From NCBI RefSeq assembly GCF_023913735.1, contig NZ_JAMXBH010000002.1, positions 1 to 64,000 on the forward strand: a stretch of DNA of 64,000 nt. Reading direction: 5' to 3'. The position numbers and the translations under genes are program-made. The notes beneath the pieces are model-generated. The model saw only the letters and a list, made by a program, of their open reading frames with translations, was not told where the DNA came from and ran no database searches. Origin of the DNA: Pseudarthrobacter raffinosi (GTDB lineage: Bacteria; Actinomycetota; Actinomycetes; Actinomycetales; Micrococcaceae). Below are positions 43,882-52,201 of this stretch, piece by piece (position 1 is the stretch's first letter; every line of letters starts with the position of its first letter).

Positions 43882-45834
43882 ATGGCACGGGAACGGATAG
43901 TCATTGGCCTCAACGGCAGCGATGACGCAGAACTGCTCATCCGGCGCGCCGCCAGGATTCTCGAAAGGACCGACGGCGGTGAGCTGGTGGCCGTCCACGT
44001 CCGCACCACAGGGGGTGCCGCGTGCGAGTCTCCCCAGGTTTTGGAGGCACAGCGGCGGCTGGTCAATGACCTGGGCGGGACCTACCACACCGTCTCCGCG
44101 ACGGATCCGGCCCGGGCCCTGCTCGATTACGCCCGCAAGTCCAGTGCCACCCACATTGTTGTGGGGCAGTCCCGCCGCGGACCGCTTGCCAGTGTGCTGG
44201 CAGGGTTGTTCGCCGGCGGCACCGTGGAAGCCCGGGTGGTCCGCGGTGCGGGCGACGTTGATGTCCAGGTAGTTCCCCGCGTCCCGCCCCAGCGGAACGC
44301 ACCACGCCGGCGGCCTGACCTGGGCCGCACCAGGGTTGCTATTGGCTTTGCGCTCGCAGCAGCCCTGCCCGCCCTGCTGCAGCTGCTGCTCGCAGCCTTC
44401 GACCACAGCGTTGCCACCGCCGTCCTAATCCAGCTTGCCGGCGCCGTTGCGGTGGCGCTGGTGGGCGGGTTGTGGCCTGCCGTGGTCGGCGCGCTGTGGA
44501 GCAGCGTGCTGGTGAACTACTTTTCCACGCCGCCCCTGGAGGACCTGGCGATCAGTGATCCCCAGGACCTCCTGTCCCTGGCCGTTTTTGTGGGGGTGTC
44601 AGTGGCAGTCGCCGGGGTGGTGGACGGGTCTGCCCGCCGGTCCAAGGAGGCTGCCCGCGCACAGGCGGAGGCGGCGACGCTGGGCGACCTCGCCCTGGGC
44701 GCCTCCCGTTCGGAGGACACCCTGGACGGGATCCTGGCGGAGGCCCTGGACGTTTTTGGTGCCACCGGTGCCGGTGTGTACAGCAGCCGGGAGGGCACAG
44801 CGCAAGGTTCCGTTCCGACGTCGGGACCCTCCGGAGTCCGCGGCGCGGACGGCAGGATCTGGTCGCTCGTGGCCGCTGCGGGGGATACCTCCGGGTGGGA
44901 GCATGGCGTCACCGGACTGCCGGGCAGCACCGCAGAACCGGTCGACGCCGACACCCGGCTGGTGCTGTTCGGCCGGGAGGTGCCGGCAGTGGAAAGCCGG
45001 TTGCTGGGTGCGTTTGCGGTCCACGTGAAAGCCCAGCTGGAACGCCGCCAGCTGGCCGTCAGCCGGCGCGAGGTGCTGCGGCTGGCCGAAGGGAACTCCA
45101 TGCGCACGGCGATCCTGCGGGCGGTGTCCCACGACCTGCGGACGCCCCTGGCGGGGATCAAGCTCGCCGCCGGTGGCTTGCTGCAGCGGACCGTCACCTA
45201 TACGCCCGCGGAAGAACGGGAGCTGCTGGAAACCATTGACGAATGCACGGACCGGCTGGACCAGCTGGTGGGAAACCTCCTGGACATGTCAAGGATCACC
45301 GCCGATTCCGTCCGGCCGCTGCTGGGACCCGTGCGGTGGAGCGAGGTTGTTGCCCCGGCCCTGCGCGGGCTCCCGGACGGTACAGTCCGGGTGGAGCTGC
45401 CCGCCAACATGCCCACTGTGGAAGCCGATCCGGTGCTGCTGGACCGAGTGATCGCGAACATTGTGGAAAACGCCGTCAAATACGCGCCGGGTTCGGGGAT
45501 CACCATCACCGGCACTTCCGACGGCATGGGTGCAGCCACGCTGGATGGCTATCCGTCCGGCGAACTGCGGATCATCGATCACGGCGCCGGTGTGCCCGCC
45601 GGGAAGGTGCTTGAGATGTTCCAGCCGTTCCAGCGGCTCCACGACCGGCCACAGGCCACCGGAGTGGGACTGGGCCTGGCCGTCGCCGACGGGTTCGTCA
45701 GGGCCATGGGCGGCACGCTGACTGCACAGGAAACTCCCGGCGGCGGGCTGACCATGGTGATCAGGCTGGCCCTTTCCACCGGCTCGCCGGGCGCGCGTCA
45801 CGCGGCCGGCCAGCCGCGTCAGGAGGCCACGTGA
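43882..45834 (+). CDS. KdpD-like sensor histidine kinase with N-terminal USP domain
   Basis: A 650-residue membrane kinase. Residues about 1-130 are a universal-stress-protein domain (IVIGLNGSDDAELLIRRAARIL, IVVGQSRRGPLASVL). Next come a DUF4118 membrane module (about 145-240), a GAF-like segment (about 250-390), HisKA with phospho-acceptor H417 (SHDLRTPLAG), and HATPase_c with NIVENAVKYAPG and GVGLGLAVADGF. The N-terminal KdpD sensor domain of enteric KdpD is missing. USP domains of KdpD can bind cyclic-di-AMP or ATP in other bacteria. Ends with a GTGA overlap with the regulator gene. Confidence 0.9.
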   Translation: MARERIVIGLNGSDDAELLIRRAARILERTDGGELVAVHVRTTGGAACESPQVLEAQRRLVNDLGGTYHTVSATDPARALLDYARKSSATHIVVGQSRRGPLASVLAGLFAGGTVEARVVRGAGDVDVQVVPRVPPQRNAPRRRPDLGRTRVAIGFALAAALPALLQLLLAAFDHSVATAVLIQLAGAVAVALVGGLWPAVVGALWSSVLVNYFSTPPLEDLAISDPQDLLSLAVFVGVSVAVAGVVDGSARRSKEAARAQAEAATLGDLALGASRSEDTLDGILAEALDVFGATGAGVYSSREGTAQGSVPTSGPSGVRGADGRIWSLVAAAGDTSGWEHGVTGLPGSTAEPVDADTRLVLFGREVPAVESRLLGAFAVHVKAQLERRQLAVSRREVLRLAEGNSMRTAILRAVSHDLRTPLAGIKLAAGGLLQRTVTYTPAEERELLETIDECTDRLDQLVGNLLDMSRITADSVRPLLGPVRWSEVVAPALRGLPDGTVRVELPANMPTVEADPVLLDRVIANIVENAVKYAPGSGITITGTSDGMGAATLDGYPSGELRIIDHGAGVPAGKVLEMFQPFQRLHDRPQATGVGLGLAVADGFVRAMGGTLTAQETPGGGLTMVIRLALSTGSPGARHAAGQPRQEAT

Positions 45835-46550
45835 ATTCGGACCAGGCTGATTCTTCGTGCACGCAGGGCGGCCGCCGGACCAGTGTGCTGGTTGTCGACG
45901 ACGATCCCCACCTGCTGAAGGCACTCCGGATCACACTCCAGGCCCACGGCTACGCCGTGGAGTCAGCGTCCGACGGCGACACAGCCCTGCGTGCCGCTTC
46001 CCACCGTCCGCCGGACGTGATGATCCTGGACCTCGGACTGCCGGACCTGGATGGCGCGGAAGTCCTGCGGGAACTCCGTCGGTGGAGCAACCTGCCCGTA
46101 CTGGTGCTGTCCGCACGCCACGGCTCATCGGACAAAGTCGACGCCCTGGATGCAGGTGCGGACGACTACATTACCAAGCCGTTCGGACTCGACGAGCTGT
46201 TGGCCCGCCTGCGTGCGCTCCTGCGCCGCGTTCCGGATCCGGCGTCGGCACCCACGGTGGCCGCTTCCTCGTTCACTGTGGACTTGGCCCAACGGCAGGT
46301 CACGAGGGACGGGGACGTTGTCCGGCTGACGCCGACCGAATGGAACATCTTGGAACTGCTGGTCCGGAACCCTGCCCGGCTGGTGACCCAGCAGCAGTTG
46401 CTGCTGGACGTCTGGGGACCGGCCTACCAGACGGAAGCCAACTACCTGCGTGTGTACATGGCCCAGTTGCGGCGGAAGCTGGAGGCCGATCCCGGGAAAC
46501 CCCGCCACCTCCTCACGGAACCTGGTGTGGGATACCGCTTTATGCCCTGA
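45831..46550 (+). CDS. OmpR-family response regulator, KdpE-like
   Basis: A 239-residue regulator. The receiver domain has acidic D23-D25, phospho-acceptor D67 (DVMILDLGLPD), S94 and K116 (YITKPFG). The winged-helix effector follows (VVRLTPTEWNILELLVRNPARLVTQQQLL and a final GVGYRFMP). It starts at GTG 45831 inside the kinase stop, so kinase and regulator are translationally coupled. Expected targets are its own divergent promoter region and the permease gene. Confidence 0.92.
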   Translation: MNSDQADSSCTQGGRRTSVLVVDDDPHLLKALRITLQAHGYAVESASDGDTALRAASHRPPDVMILDLGLPDLDGAEVLRELRRWSNLPVLVLSARHGSSDKVDALDAGADDYITKPFGLDELLARLRALLRRVPDPASAPTVAASSFTVDLAQRQVTRDGDVVRLTPTEWNILELLVRNPARLVTQQQLLLDVWGPAYQTEANYLRVYMAQLRRKLEADPGKPRHLLTEPGVGYRFMP

Positions 46551-46660
46551 AAACTGCGGGGCAATCAGGTTCCGTGAACCCTATGAACGCGGCGGGAAGT
46601 GCGGCAGGATGTTGACTGTTTCGAATCCGAATCAGTTCTGTACTTCAAGGAGACCCGGCC

Positions 46661-47092
46661 ATGCCAACGACGCTCAACCCCTACCTTGGCTTCCGCGAGA
46701 ACGCCCGCGAGGCGATGACCTTCTACCAGTCTGTCTTCGGCGGCGACCTGGCCCTCAGCACGTTCGGGGAGTTCCACGCCAGCGAAGATCCGGCTGAAGC
46801 CGACAAAATCATGCACGGCATGCTGACGGCCAGCAACGGCCTGGTCCTGATGGGGGCGGACACGCCGAACGGCATGGACCTCGCGACCGGCAGCTCCATT
46901 TCGGTTTCGCTCAGCGGCGACGACGAAGCCGAACTGCGCGGCTATTGGGAGAAGCTGTCCGCCGACGGCGGCACGGTCACCGTTCCCTTGGAACCGGCGC
47001 CCTGGGGCGACATCTTCGGCATGTGCACGGACCGGTTCGGGACTGCCTGGCTCGTCAACGTCAACAACCCCCAGGCCGCTCCCGCCTCATAG
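46661..47092 (+). CDS. VOC-family (PhnB-like) protein
   Basis: A 143-residue PhnB/glyoxalase-like protein: MPTTLNPYLGFRENAREAMTFYQSVFGGDL, DKIMHGMLTASNGLVLMGAD, and WGDIFGMCTDRFGTAWLVNV. These small two-motif proteins are usually of unknown substrate; some bind metal through a few conserved His/Glu, not all of which are evident here. AAGGAGA lies eight bases before ATG 46661. Confidence 0.82.
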   Translation: MPTTLNPYLGFRENAREAMTFYQSVFGGDLALSTFGEFHASEDPAEADKIMHGMLTASNGLVLMGADTPNGMDLATGSSISVSLSGDDEAELRGYWEKLSADGGTVTVPLEPAPWGDIFGMCTDRFGTAWLVNVNNPQAAPAS

Positions 47093-47122
47093 GCTCCACT
47101 CATTAGAACGGGACATAGAACG

Positions 47123-47158
47123 ACGGAACAGCGGCGGGTTATCCCGCCGCTGTTCCGT
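47123..47158. terminator. Perfect 16-bp hairpin between convergent genes
   Basis: ACGGAACAGCGGCGGG (47123-47138), loop TTAT, and its exact complement at 47143-47158. It separates the rightward VOC gene from the leftward gentisate operon and can terminate transcription in both directions. Confidence 0.88.
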
Positions 47159-47205
47159 TATCCTGACTATTTGCAGTGCTTTTCGGCTGCCCGAAGGTCA
47201 CAGGC

Positions 47206-47958
47206 TCAGATCCATTTGGGGGCTGCGGGCGTTTCGTCCAGGGGTGTTCCGTTGTGTGTTGCGGTGACGCCGCGGGTGCCGCGTCCGGTGGCCCATTGGG
47301 TGATGCCGGGCAGGGTTCCGGTGATGAGCGTCGGGTTCTGGGCGGTGGTGTCGCCGAATGTCAGGTCCGGTCCGGTGACGTTGATGAGCAGGCCGGTGTC
47401 GGTGCCGCGGGTGTGCCACGCGGTGGTGATGTCTGTTAGGAGCCGTTCGAGCACGGGCGCGGGGATGTCGGAGAACGCCGCTCCGTTGTCCAGGTCGATG
47501 GCGTGGGTCCAGACTTCGCGGGTGCGCATCCACACGGTTTCCGTGGCGGGCACAACGCGGCCCTGAGCGGTTTTGACCTGGTGGTGCCAGGCCTGTGCCG
47601 GGAGGTCGCGCCATTCGACGTTCAGGTGCACCGCGGAGTGGTCGAACAGGTACCGCAGCGCGATCGGCGGCAGGGTCGCCCCGAAGCTGATTTCGTGGTC
47701 CCGGGCTTCGGGCGACGCGTACATGGGTGTTTCGGTCCCTGTTGCGGCCCATTCGATGAGGCGGGCGATGGCGCGGGCATTGTAGCCGATGTGCGCGGTG
47801 ACGTGCCGGCGGTTCCACCCCGGCAGCAGCGAGGGGCCGTCGAGGTCCTCGTCGGAGAGCTCGTTGAGTTTCCGGGCGAAGAACGCGGTCCCCCGTCGGG
47901 CCTGGAGCAGCGCCTCGAGCAGCTCCGGGTCCGTCGTCTGGTCCTGGCGGGCGGTCAT
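47206..47958 (-). CDS. nagL: Mycothiol-dependent maleylpyruvate isomerase
   Basis: Converts maleylpyruvate to fumarylpyruvate with mycothiol as cofactor. The 250-residue DinB/MDMPI-fold protein has metal-ligand histidine in RRHVTAHIGYN and the pair E and H in MRTREVWTHAIDLD. An SCP-type C-terminal domain (LLINVTGPDLTFGD) follows. Its start codon overlaps the nagK stop by one base (TGATG). Last gene of the leftward gentisate operon. The MSH-dependent type is restricted to actinobacteria. Confidence 0.93.
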   Translation of the reverse strand: MTARQDQTTDPELLEALLQARRGTAFFARKLNELSDEDLDGPSLLPGWNRRHVTAHIGYNARAIARLIEWAATGTETPMYASPEARDHEISFGATLPPIALRYLFDHSAVHLNVEWRDLPAQAWHHQVKTAQGRVVPATETVWMRTREVWTHAIDLDNGAAFSDIPAPVLERLLTDITTAWHTRGTDTGLLINVTGPDLTFGDTTAQNPTLITGTLPGITQWATGRGTRGVTATHNGTPLDETPAAPKWI

Positions 47959-48800
47959 CAGGCTTCCTTGACCACGCGGTTGGTCAGCTGGCCCAGGCCC
48001 TCGATGGTGGTGACCAGGAGTTGGCCTTCCTGCAGGTAGCGCTTGGGGTCCTGGGCGTGGCCCACCCCGCCCGGGGTGCCGGTCGCGATCACATCTCCCG
48101 GGTTCAGGGTGATGATCGTGGAGATGTAGGAGACCAGGAATTCGGGCGTGAAGACCAGGTCGGAGGTGGGGGTCTGCTGCTGGATTTCCCCGTCCACGGC
48201 GCTGGTCATCAGCGGGCCTGCGCTGAATTCGTCCTGCGTGACCAGGGCGGGTCCGAACGGGGTGGACTTCTCCCACGTCTTGCCCTGGAGCCACTGGACG
48301 GTCCGGAACTGGTAGTCCCGCATGGACACGTCGTTGAGCACGGCGTAGCCGGCGATGTGATCCTTGGCGTCGGCCTCGGCGATGCGTCGGCCTGTCTTGC
48401 CGATCACGACCGCAAGCTCGGCTTCCCAGTCCACCGCGTCGGACTCCTGCGGCAGGGCCAGGTCGTCATTTGGCCCGATCAGGGACTCGGCGTACTTGGC
48501 GAACAGGGTGGGGTACTCGGGGACTTCCCGGCCCATTTCCTTGATGTGGTTGCGGTAGTTGTGGCCCACGCAGATGATCTTGCCCGGGGCGGGGATGACG
48601 GCGGCGAGGTCGGCGCCCTCAGACGGGTGGGTGGCGCCGTTGGCGGCTTTGGCGATGGCCTCCCAGGCGGGGTCCTTCAGGAGGGCCCCGACGTCGGTGA
48701 ATCCGTCGATCTCGGTGAGGGTGGTCCCGTCCTGGCGGACCGCGACGGTGTTGGTGCTGATGCCGTTGCTGGTCTGGGTGCGGAGGGTGAGGAGTCTCAT
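47958..48800 (-). CDS. nagK: Fumarylpyruvate hydrolase (FAH family)
   Basis: Hydrolyses fumarylpyruvate to fumarate and pyruvate, the last step of the gentisate route. The 280-residue FAH-fold protein has KIICVGHNYRNHIKE, metal-site residues in VDWEAELAVVIGKTG, GYAVLNDVSMRDYQ, and LNPGDVIATGTPGGVGHA. The ATG at 48800 overlaps the nagI stop as ATGA. Neighbours identify the substrate; the sequence alone would only say fumarylacetoacetate hydrolase family. Confidence 0.92.
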   Translation of the reverse strand: MRLLTLRTQTSNGISTNTVAVRQDGTTLTEIDGFTDVGALLKDPAWEAIAKAANGATHPSEGADLAAVIPAPGKIICVGHNYRNHIKEMGREVPEYPTLFAKYAESLIGPNDDLALPQESDAVDWEAELAVVIGKTGRRIAEADAKDHIAGYAVLNDVSMRDYQFRTVQWLQGKTWEKSTPFGPALVTQDEFSAGPLMTSAVDGEIQQQTPTSDLVFTPEFLVSYISTIITLNPGDVIATGTPGGVGHAQDPKRYLQEGQLLVTTIEGLGQLTNRVVKEA

Positions 48801-49936
48801 GCGTTCTTGCGTCCTTCGGTGTAGGTGCGGCTGAAGTTCAGGCGTTCAAAGATGGGGGCGTCGCTGAATCGGAACAGATCAAACTCTGCAGCCTCGTCGG
48901 CGGTCAGGGACCATTCGGTCCAGGACGGGACGACGAACAGGTCGCCCTTGGCCAGAGACTTGGCCTCGCCGTTCAGGACCGCGGTGCCGGTGCCTTCGAA
49001 GACCTGCCAGACGCTGGAGCCGACTTCGCGCAAGGGCTCGGTGGTGGCGCCGGGCCGGAGGCGGTGGAATTCGGCCCGGATGGTGGACATGACGTCCCCG
49101 CCGGTGGTCGGGTTCGAGTACCGGACCGCGGCGTGGCCCTGGGACACGGTGGCCGGATGGCCCTCGTCCTCGAGGAGTAGCTGTTCTGCCAGGGCGGCGT
49201 CGGTGTGTTCCCACCGGTACGCCGCGATGGGGGAGTTGGCCGTGTCCTGGAGACCCGAGAGCGGGCGGAGGCCGGGGTGGGCCCAGAGCCGCTCGGACCG
49301 GGAAATCTCCGGGGTCGCTTCGTCGGTGACGCGTTCGGTGCCGAACTCGAAGAACCCGGCGTCCGCGTAATGCACAAACGGGATATCCAGCCCATCGATC
49401 CAGGCCATCGGGGAGTCGGTGTCGTTGTGGTGGCCGTGGAAATTCCAGCCCGGCGTGAGAAGGAAATCACCGCGGCGCATCGCCACCGGATCCCCGTTCA
49501 CCACCGTCCACACGCCTTCGCCCTCGACCACGAACCGGAACGCGTTCTGGGAATGGCGGTGCTCCGGGGCGGTCTCGCGGGCCCCTAGGTACTGGATCGC
49601 AGCCCACAACGTCGGGGTCGCGTACGGGGTCCCGGCAAGGCCAGGGTTCGCCAACGCAATCGCCCGGCGTTCCCCGCCACGCCCAACAGGGACCAGATCC
49701 CCCGCCCGCGCAGCCAACGGATACAGATCATCCCACCGCCACACATGCGGCACAGCCTTCGGCGACGGGACCATCGGCATCAGATCCCCGATCTCCGTCC
49801 ATAACGGGACCAGGTTCTCACTCTCAAAACCCTGATAAAGCTTCACCAGCTGCGCAGCCTCCTCCGGCGTCGGCTCCGGAACAATCTGGCCGGCGGCAAC
49901 AGAAGCATGCGTAAGATTCTCGGCGCTGACGGACAT
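48797..49936 (-). CDS. nagI: Gentisate 1,2-dioxygenase
   Basis: An iron-dependent bicupin of 379 residues that cleaves gentisate between the carboxyl and the adjacent hydroxyl to maleylpyruvate. The N-terminal cupin carries the iron-binding histidines H126 and H128 (APEHRHSQNAFRFVVEG) with H167 or H169 (WNFHGHHNDTD). The C-terminal cupin is degenerate. AAGGAGG lies 6 bases before ATG 49936. First gene of the operon nagI-nagK-nagL. Confidence 0.94.
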   Translation of the reverse strand: MSVSAENLTHASVAAGQIVPEPTPEEAAQLVKLYQGFESENLVPLWTEIGDLMPMVPSPKAVPHVWRWDDLYPLAARAGDLVPVGRGGERRAIALANPGLAGTPYATPTLWAAIQYLGARETAPEHRHSQNAFRFVVEGEGVWTVVNGDPVAMRRGDFLLTPGWNFHGHHNDTDSPMAWIDGLDIPFVHYADAGFFEFGTERVTDEATPEISRSERLWAHPGLRPLSGLQDTANSPIAAYRWEHTDAALAEQLLLEDEGHPATVSQGHAAVRYSNPTTGGDVMSTIRAEFHRLRPGATTEPLREVGSSVWQVFEGTGTAVLNGEAKSLAKGDLFVVPSWTEWSLTADEAAEFDLFRFSDAPIFERLNFSRTYTEGRKNA

Positions 49937-49980
49937 GGGGGCCTCCTTGATGGTGCGATGAGCGTTTGGGCGTACGAACG

Positions 49981-50030
49981 ACTCTAGGGAGCGGAGTATG
50001 TGACCTCCAACATATTCTGCCTAGCAGAAT
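49981..50030 (-). promoter_or_regulatory. nagI promoter and IclR-type palindrome
   Basis: Leftward -35 TTGGAG (50010-50005), 18-base spacer, -10 TAGAGT (49986-49981). Just upstream lies the perfect palindrome ATTCTGCCTAGCAGAAT (50014-50030). A site abutting the -35 box fits activation, or recruitment, by the IclR protein next door. The same TTCTGC-N3-GCAGAA occurs at 50848-50862. Confidence 0.65.
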
Positions 50031-50057
50031 CACCGGGCAAGGGCCCGGTCTGTTGGA

Positions 50058-50855
50058 TCAGTCCCTGTTGAAAGGGTTGGCGGCAATGTCGATTTCGAGC
50101 TGGCGCCGGGTCTCCATCATGACGCCAACCAATCCTGCGTCAAAGAGTCGCCGGAACCTTGCAACCGGGGTGGCTACGCTCAATGCCCCGACGACGTCGC
50201 CGGCGCGGTTGTGCAGGGCCATCCCCAGGGCGCTGATGCCTTCCTCGGTACCTTCGAAGTTGGCGGCGAATCCGTTGCCGCGGATGGTTTGAAGTTCCCG
50301 CAAGAAGGCCGGGTACTCGGCGTCGGGGATGTTGTCGCCGCCGATCTCCGCGTTGCTGCTGCGGAACAGTTGGTCGACCATGGCGGGTTCAAGTTCCGCC
50401 AGCATCGCCTTGCCGCCCGAGGCCTTGTGGGCCGGCAGGACTGTTCCTTGGCGGTCGCCAACGCGCAGGGCACTGGTGCTCTCGACGGTGTCCAGGAACC
50501 TGACCTTCGTGCCCACGCGGATCATCAGGTTGACCGTTTCGTTGACCCGCGAACACAACATCTCCATATGCGGCCTGGCCACTTCCCGCAGCAGGCGTGA
50601 CCAACTCACGCGGGCGGGGCCTGCACCCATGGCCGGCCCGGGAACATAACGCCGGGACTCGTCCTGGACCGCGAAGCCCCGGTATACCAGCATGGCCAGG
50701 AGCCGATGGGCGGTGGAAGGAGCCACGCCCAGTTCGTTGGCGGCATCCTTGAGCCTCAGGCTGCCCCCGTCACGCAGGAGTTGAAGTAACAGCAGGGCGT
50801 TGTCCACCGTCTCGATGGGGTAGGTAGGTTTTCGCTGGACCGGTAAGTTCTGCAT
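50058..50855 (-). CDS. IclR-family regulator of the gentisate genes
   Basis: A 265-residue IclR protein: N-terminal winged helix (LRLKDAANELGVAPSTAHRLLAMLVYRGF) and an effector-binding domain (LPAHKASGGKAMLAEL). It corresponds in position to the NagR/GenR regulator of Corynebacterium glutamicum, which responds to gentisate or 3-hydroxybenzoate. The ATG at 50855 lies six bases after a consensus TATAAT, so the mRNA is probably leaderless, and a palindrome covers the start codon, suggesting autoregulation. Confidence 0.9.
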   Translation of the reverse strand: MQNLPVQRKPTYPIETVDNALLLLQLLRDGGSLRLKDAANELGVAPSTAHRLLAMLVYRGFAVQDESRRYVPGPAMGAGPARVSWSRLLREVARPHMEMLCSRVNETVNLMIRVGTKVRFLDTVESTSALRVGDRQGTVLPAHKASGGKAMLAELEPAMVDQLFRSSNAEIGGDNIPDAEYPAFLRELQTIRGNGFAANFEGTEEGISALGMALHNRAGDVVGALSVATPVARFRRLFDAGLVGVMMETRRQLEIDIAANPFNRD

Positions 50856-50867
50856 GGCAGAATTATA
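50848..50867. promoter_or_regulatory. Shared control site between the IclR gene and the transporter
   Basis: TTCTGC-ATG-GCAGAA (50848-50862) repeats the palindrome of the nagI promoter and covers the IclR start codon. The leftward -10 box TATAAT (50867-50862) abuts it. The rightward transporter gene starts 41 bases downstream. One bound regulator could control both divergent units. Confidence 0.65.
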
Positions 50868-50902
50868 TAGCGAGGCCGTATGAGGTGGCCGACAGTGGTG
50901 GG

Positions 50903-52201
50903 ATGAATCACACACCTACCGCCGCGGCGCCGGGAATCACAGGCGGCGCCGGCCTTTTCTCCTCTGGCGCATCGCGGTTCTCGAAGCAGTCCGCCATGGC
51001 TGTGCTGGTCTGCTGGCTCCTGGTGGTCTTTGACGGCTACGACCTCATTGTTTACGGCACGGTGCAGTCGTCCCTTATCAATGACACCGGCTGGGGGCTG
51101 ACGAAGGCCACAGCTGGGACCGTCGGCTCGATGGCGTTCGTTGGCATGATGATAGGCGCCATCTTCGCGGGTCGGATGTCGGACACGTGGGGACGCCGCC
51201 GGACCATCATCGGCTGCGCCATTCTTTTCTCCGTCTTCACCATCCTGTGCGCGTTTTCCCCCAACGCCGTCGTCTTCGGTGCCCTCCGACTGTTGGCGGG
51301 CATCGGCCTGGGTGGCCTCGTCCCCTCAGCCAACGCGCTCGTGGCAGAACTGGTCCCCACAAAGTGGCGTTCAACGGTGGCCACGCTCATGATGTCTGGC
51401 GTACCGATCGGCGGCTCCATCGCCGCGCTGGTAGGGATCCCGCTGATTCCCGCCTTCGGCTGGCCGGCGATGTTCCTGGTCGCCGTGTTGGCCTTGATAG
51501 TGGTCATTCCGCTGGGACTCCGCTACCTCCCTGAAACCCTGGCAACGTCCGCGTCCTCCGACGCTGCAGTAGCCCGGGAACCCGCCGGTTTCGGGTCACT
51601 GCTCCGGGCGCCGTTCCTCGGCATGAGCCTGCTCTACGCATTCGCCACCTTGGTAACCCTGTTCGCCTGGTACGGCCTCGGCACGTGGCTGCCCAACCTG
51701 ATGCAGCTGGCCGGTTACAACCTCGGCTCAGCATTGACTTTCGCCCTCGCCCTGAACGTGGGTGCCGTAGCGGGATCCGTCATCACCGCCTGGGCCGGGA
51801 CCCGGTTCGGCCCGATCCCGACGGCGATCGCCGCCGCCGGCGTCGCTGCCGCCGCGCTGCTCGTGCTGGTCACCGGCCCGCCCGTCGCCGTCGTCTACCT
51901 CATGCTGGTCCTGGCCGGCGTGGGAACCCACGGCACGCAGTGCCTCGTCATTGCTGCAGTGGCCAGCCACTACCCTGCGCACCTGCGCGGAACGGCCCTT
52001 GGCTGGGCCCTCGGCGTCGGCCGCATAGGCGCCGTCGCGGCACCGCAGGTGGGCGGGCTGCTGCTGGCTGCCGGGCTGGGCGTCAACTCCAACTTCCTGG
52101 CTTTCGCCGGTGCGGCAGCCGTGGCAGCCGTCCTGCTGGCAGCCATTTCCGCCAAGATCAATTCCACTACCAAAATCTCTGAAGGAGACAGCAATGTCTG
52201 A
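50903..52201 (+). CDS. Aromatic acid:H+ symporter (MFS, AAHS family)
   Basis: A 432-residue, 12-helix MFS transporter with the AAHS signature VVFDGYDLIVYGTVQSSL in helix 1 (acidic residue in the DGYD motif), GRMSDTWGRRRTIIG after helix 2, and RLLAGIGLGGLVPSANAL in helix 4. It corresponds to GenK/NagT, importing gentisate or 3-hydroxybenzoate. ATG 50903 is preferred over GTG 50885. Its end overlaps the next gene by eight bases. Confidence 0.9.
   Translation: MNHTPTAAAPGITGGAGLFSSGASRFSKQSAMAVLVCWLLVVFDGYDLIVYGTVQSSLINDTGWGLTKATAGTVGSMAFVGMMIGAIFAGRMSDTWGRRRTIIGCAILFSVFTILCAFSPNAVVFGALRLLAGIGLGGLVPSANALVAELVPTKWRSTVATLMMSGVPIGGSIAALVGIPLIPAFGWPAMFLVAVLALIVVIPLGLRYLPETLATSASSDAAVAREPAGFGSLLRAPFLGMSLLYAFATLVTLFAWYGLGTWLPNLMQLAGYNLGSALTFALALNVGAVAGSVITAWAGTRFGPIPTAIAAAGVAAAALLVLVTGPPVAVVYLMLVLAGVGTHGTQCLVIAAVASHYPAHLRGTALGWALGVGRIGAVAAPQVGGLLLAAGLGVNSNFLAFAGAAAVAAVLLAAISAKINSTTKISEGDSNV

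Noticed and set aside
50014..50030. Palindrome considered as a terminator for the IclR gene
   Set aside because: Arms are only seven bases and A/T-rich, it directly abuts the nagI promoter and is repeated at the second gentisate promoter, so an operator is the better reading.
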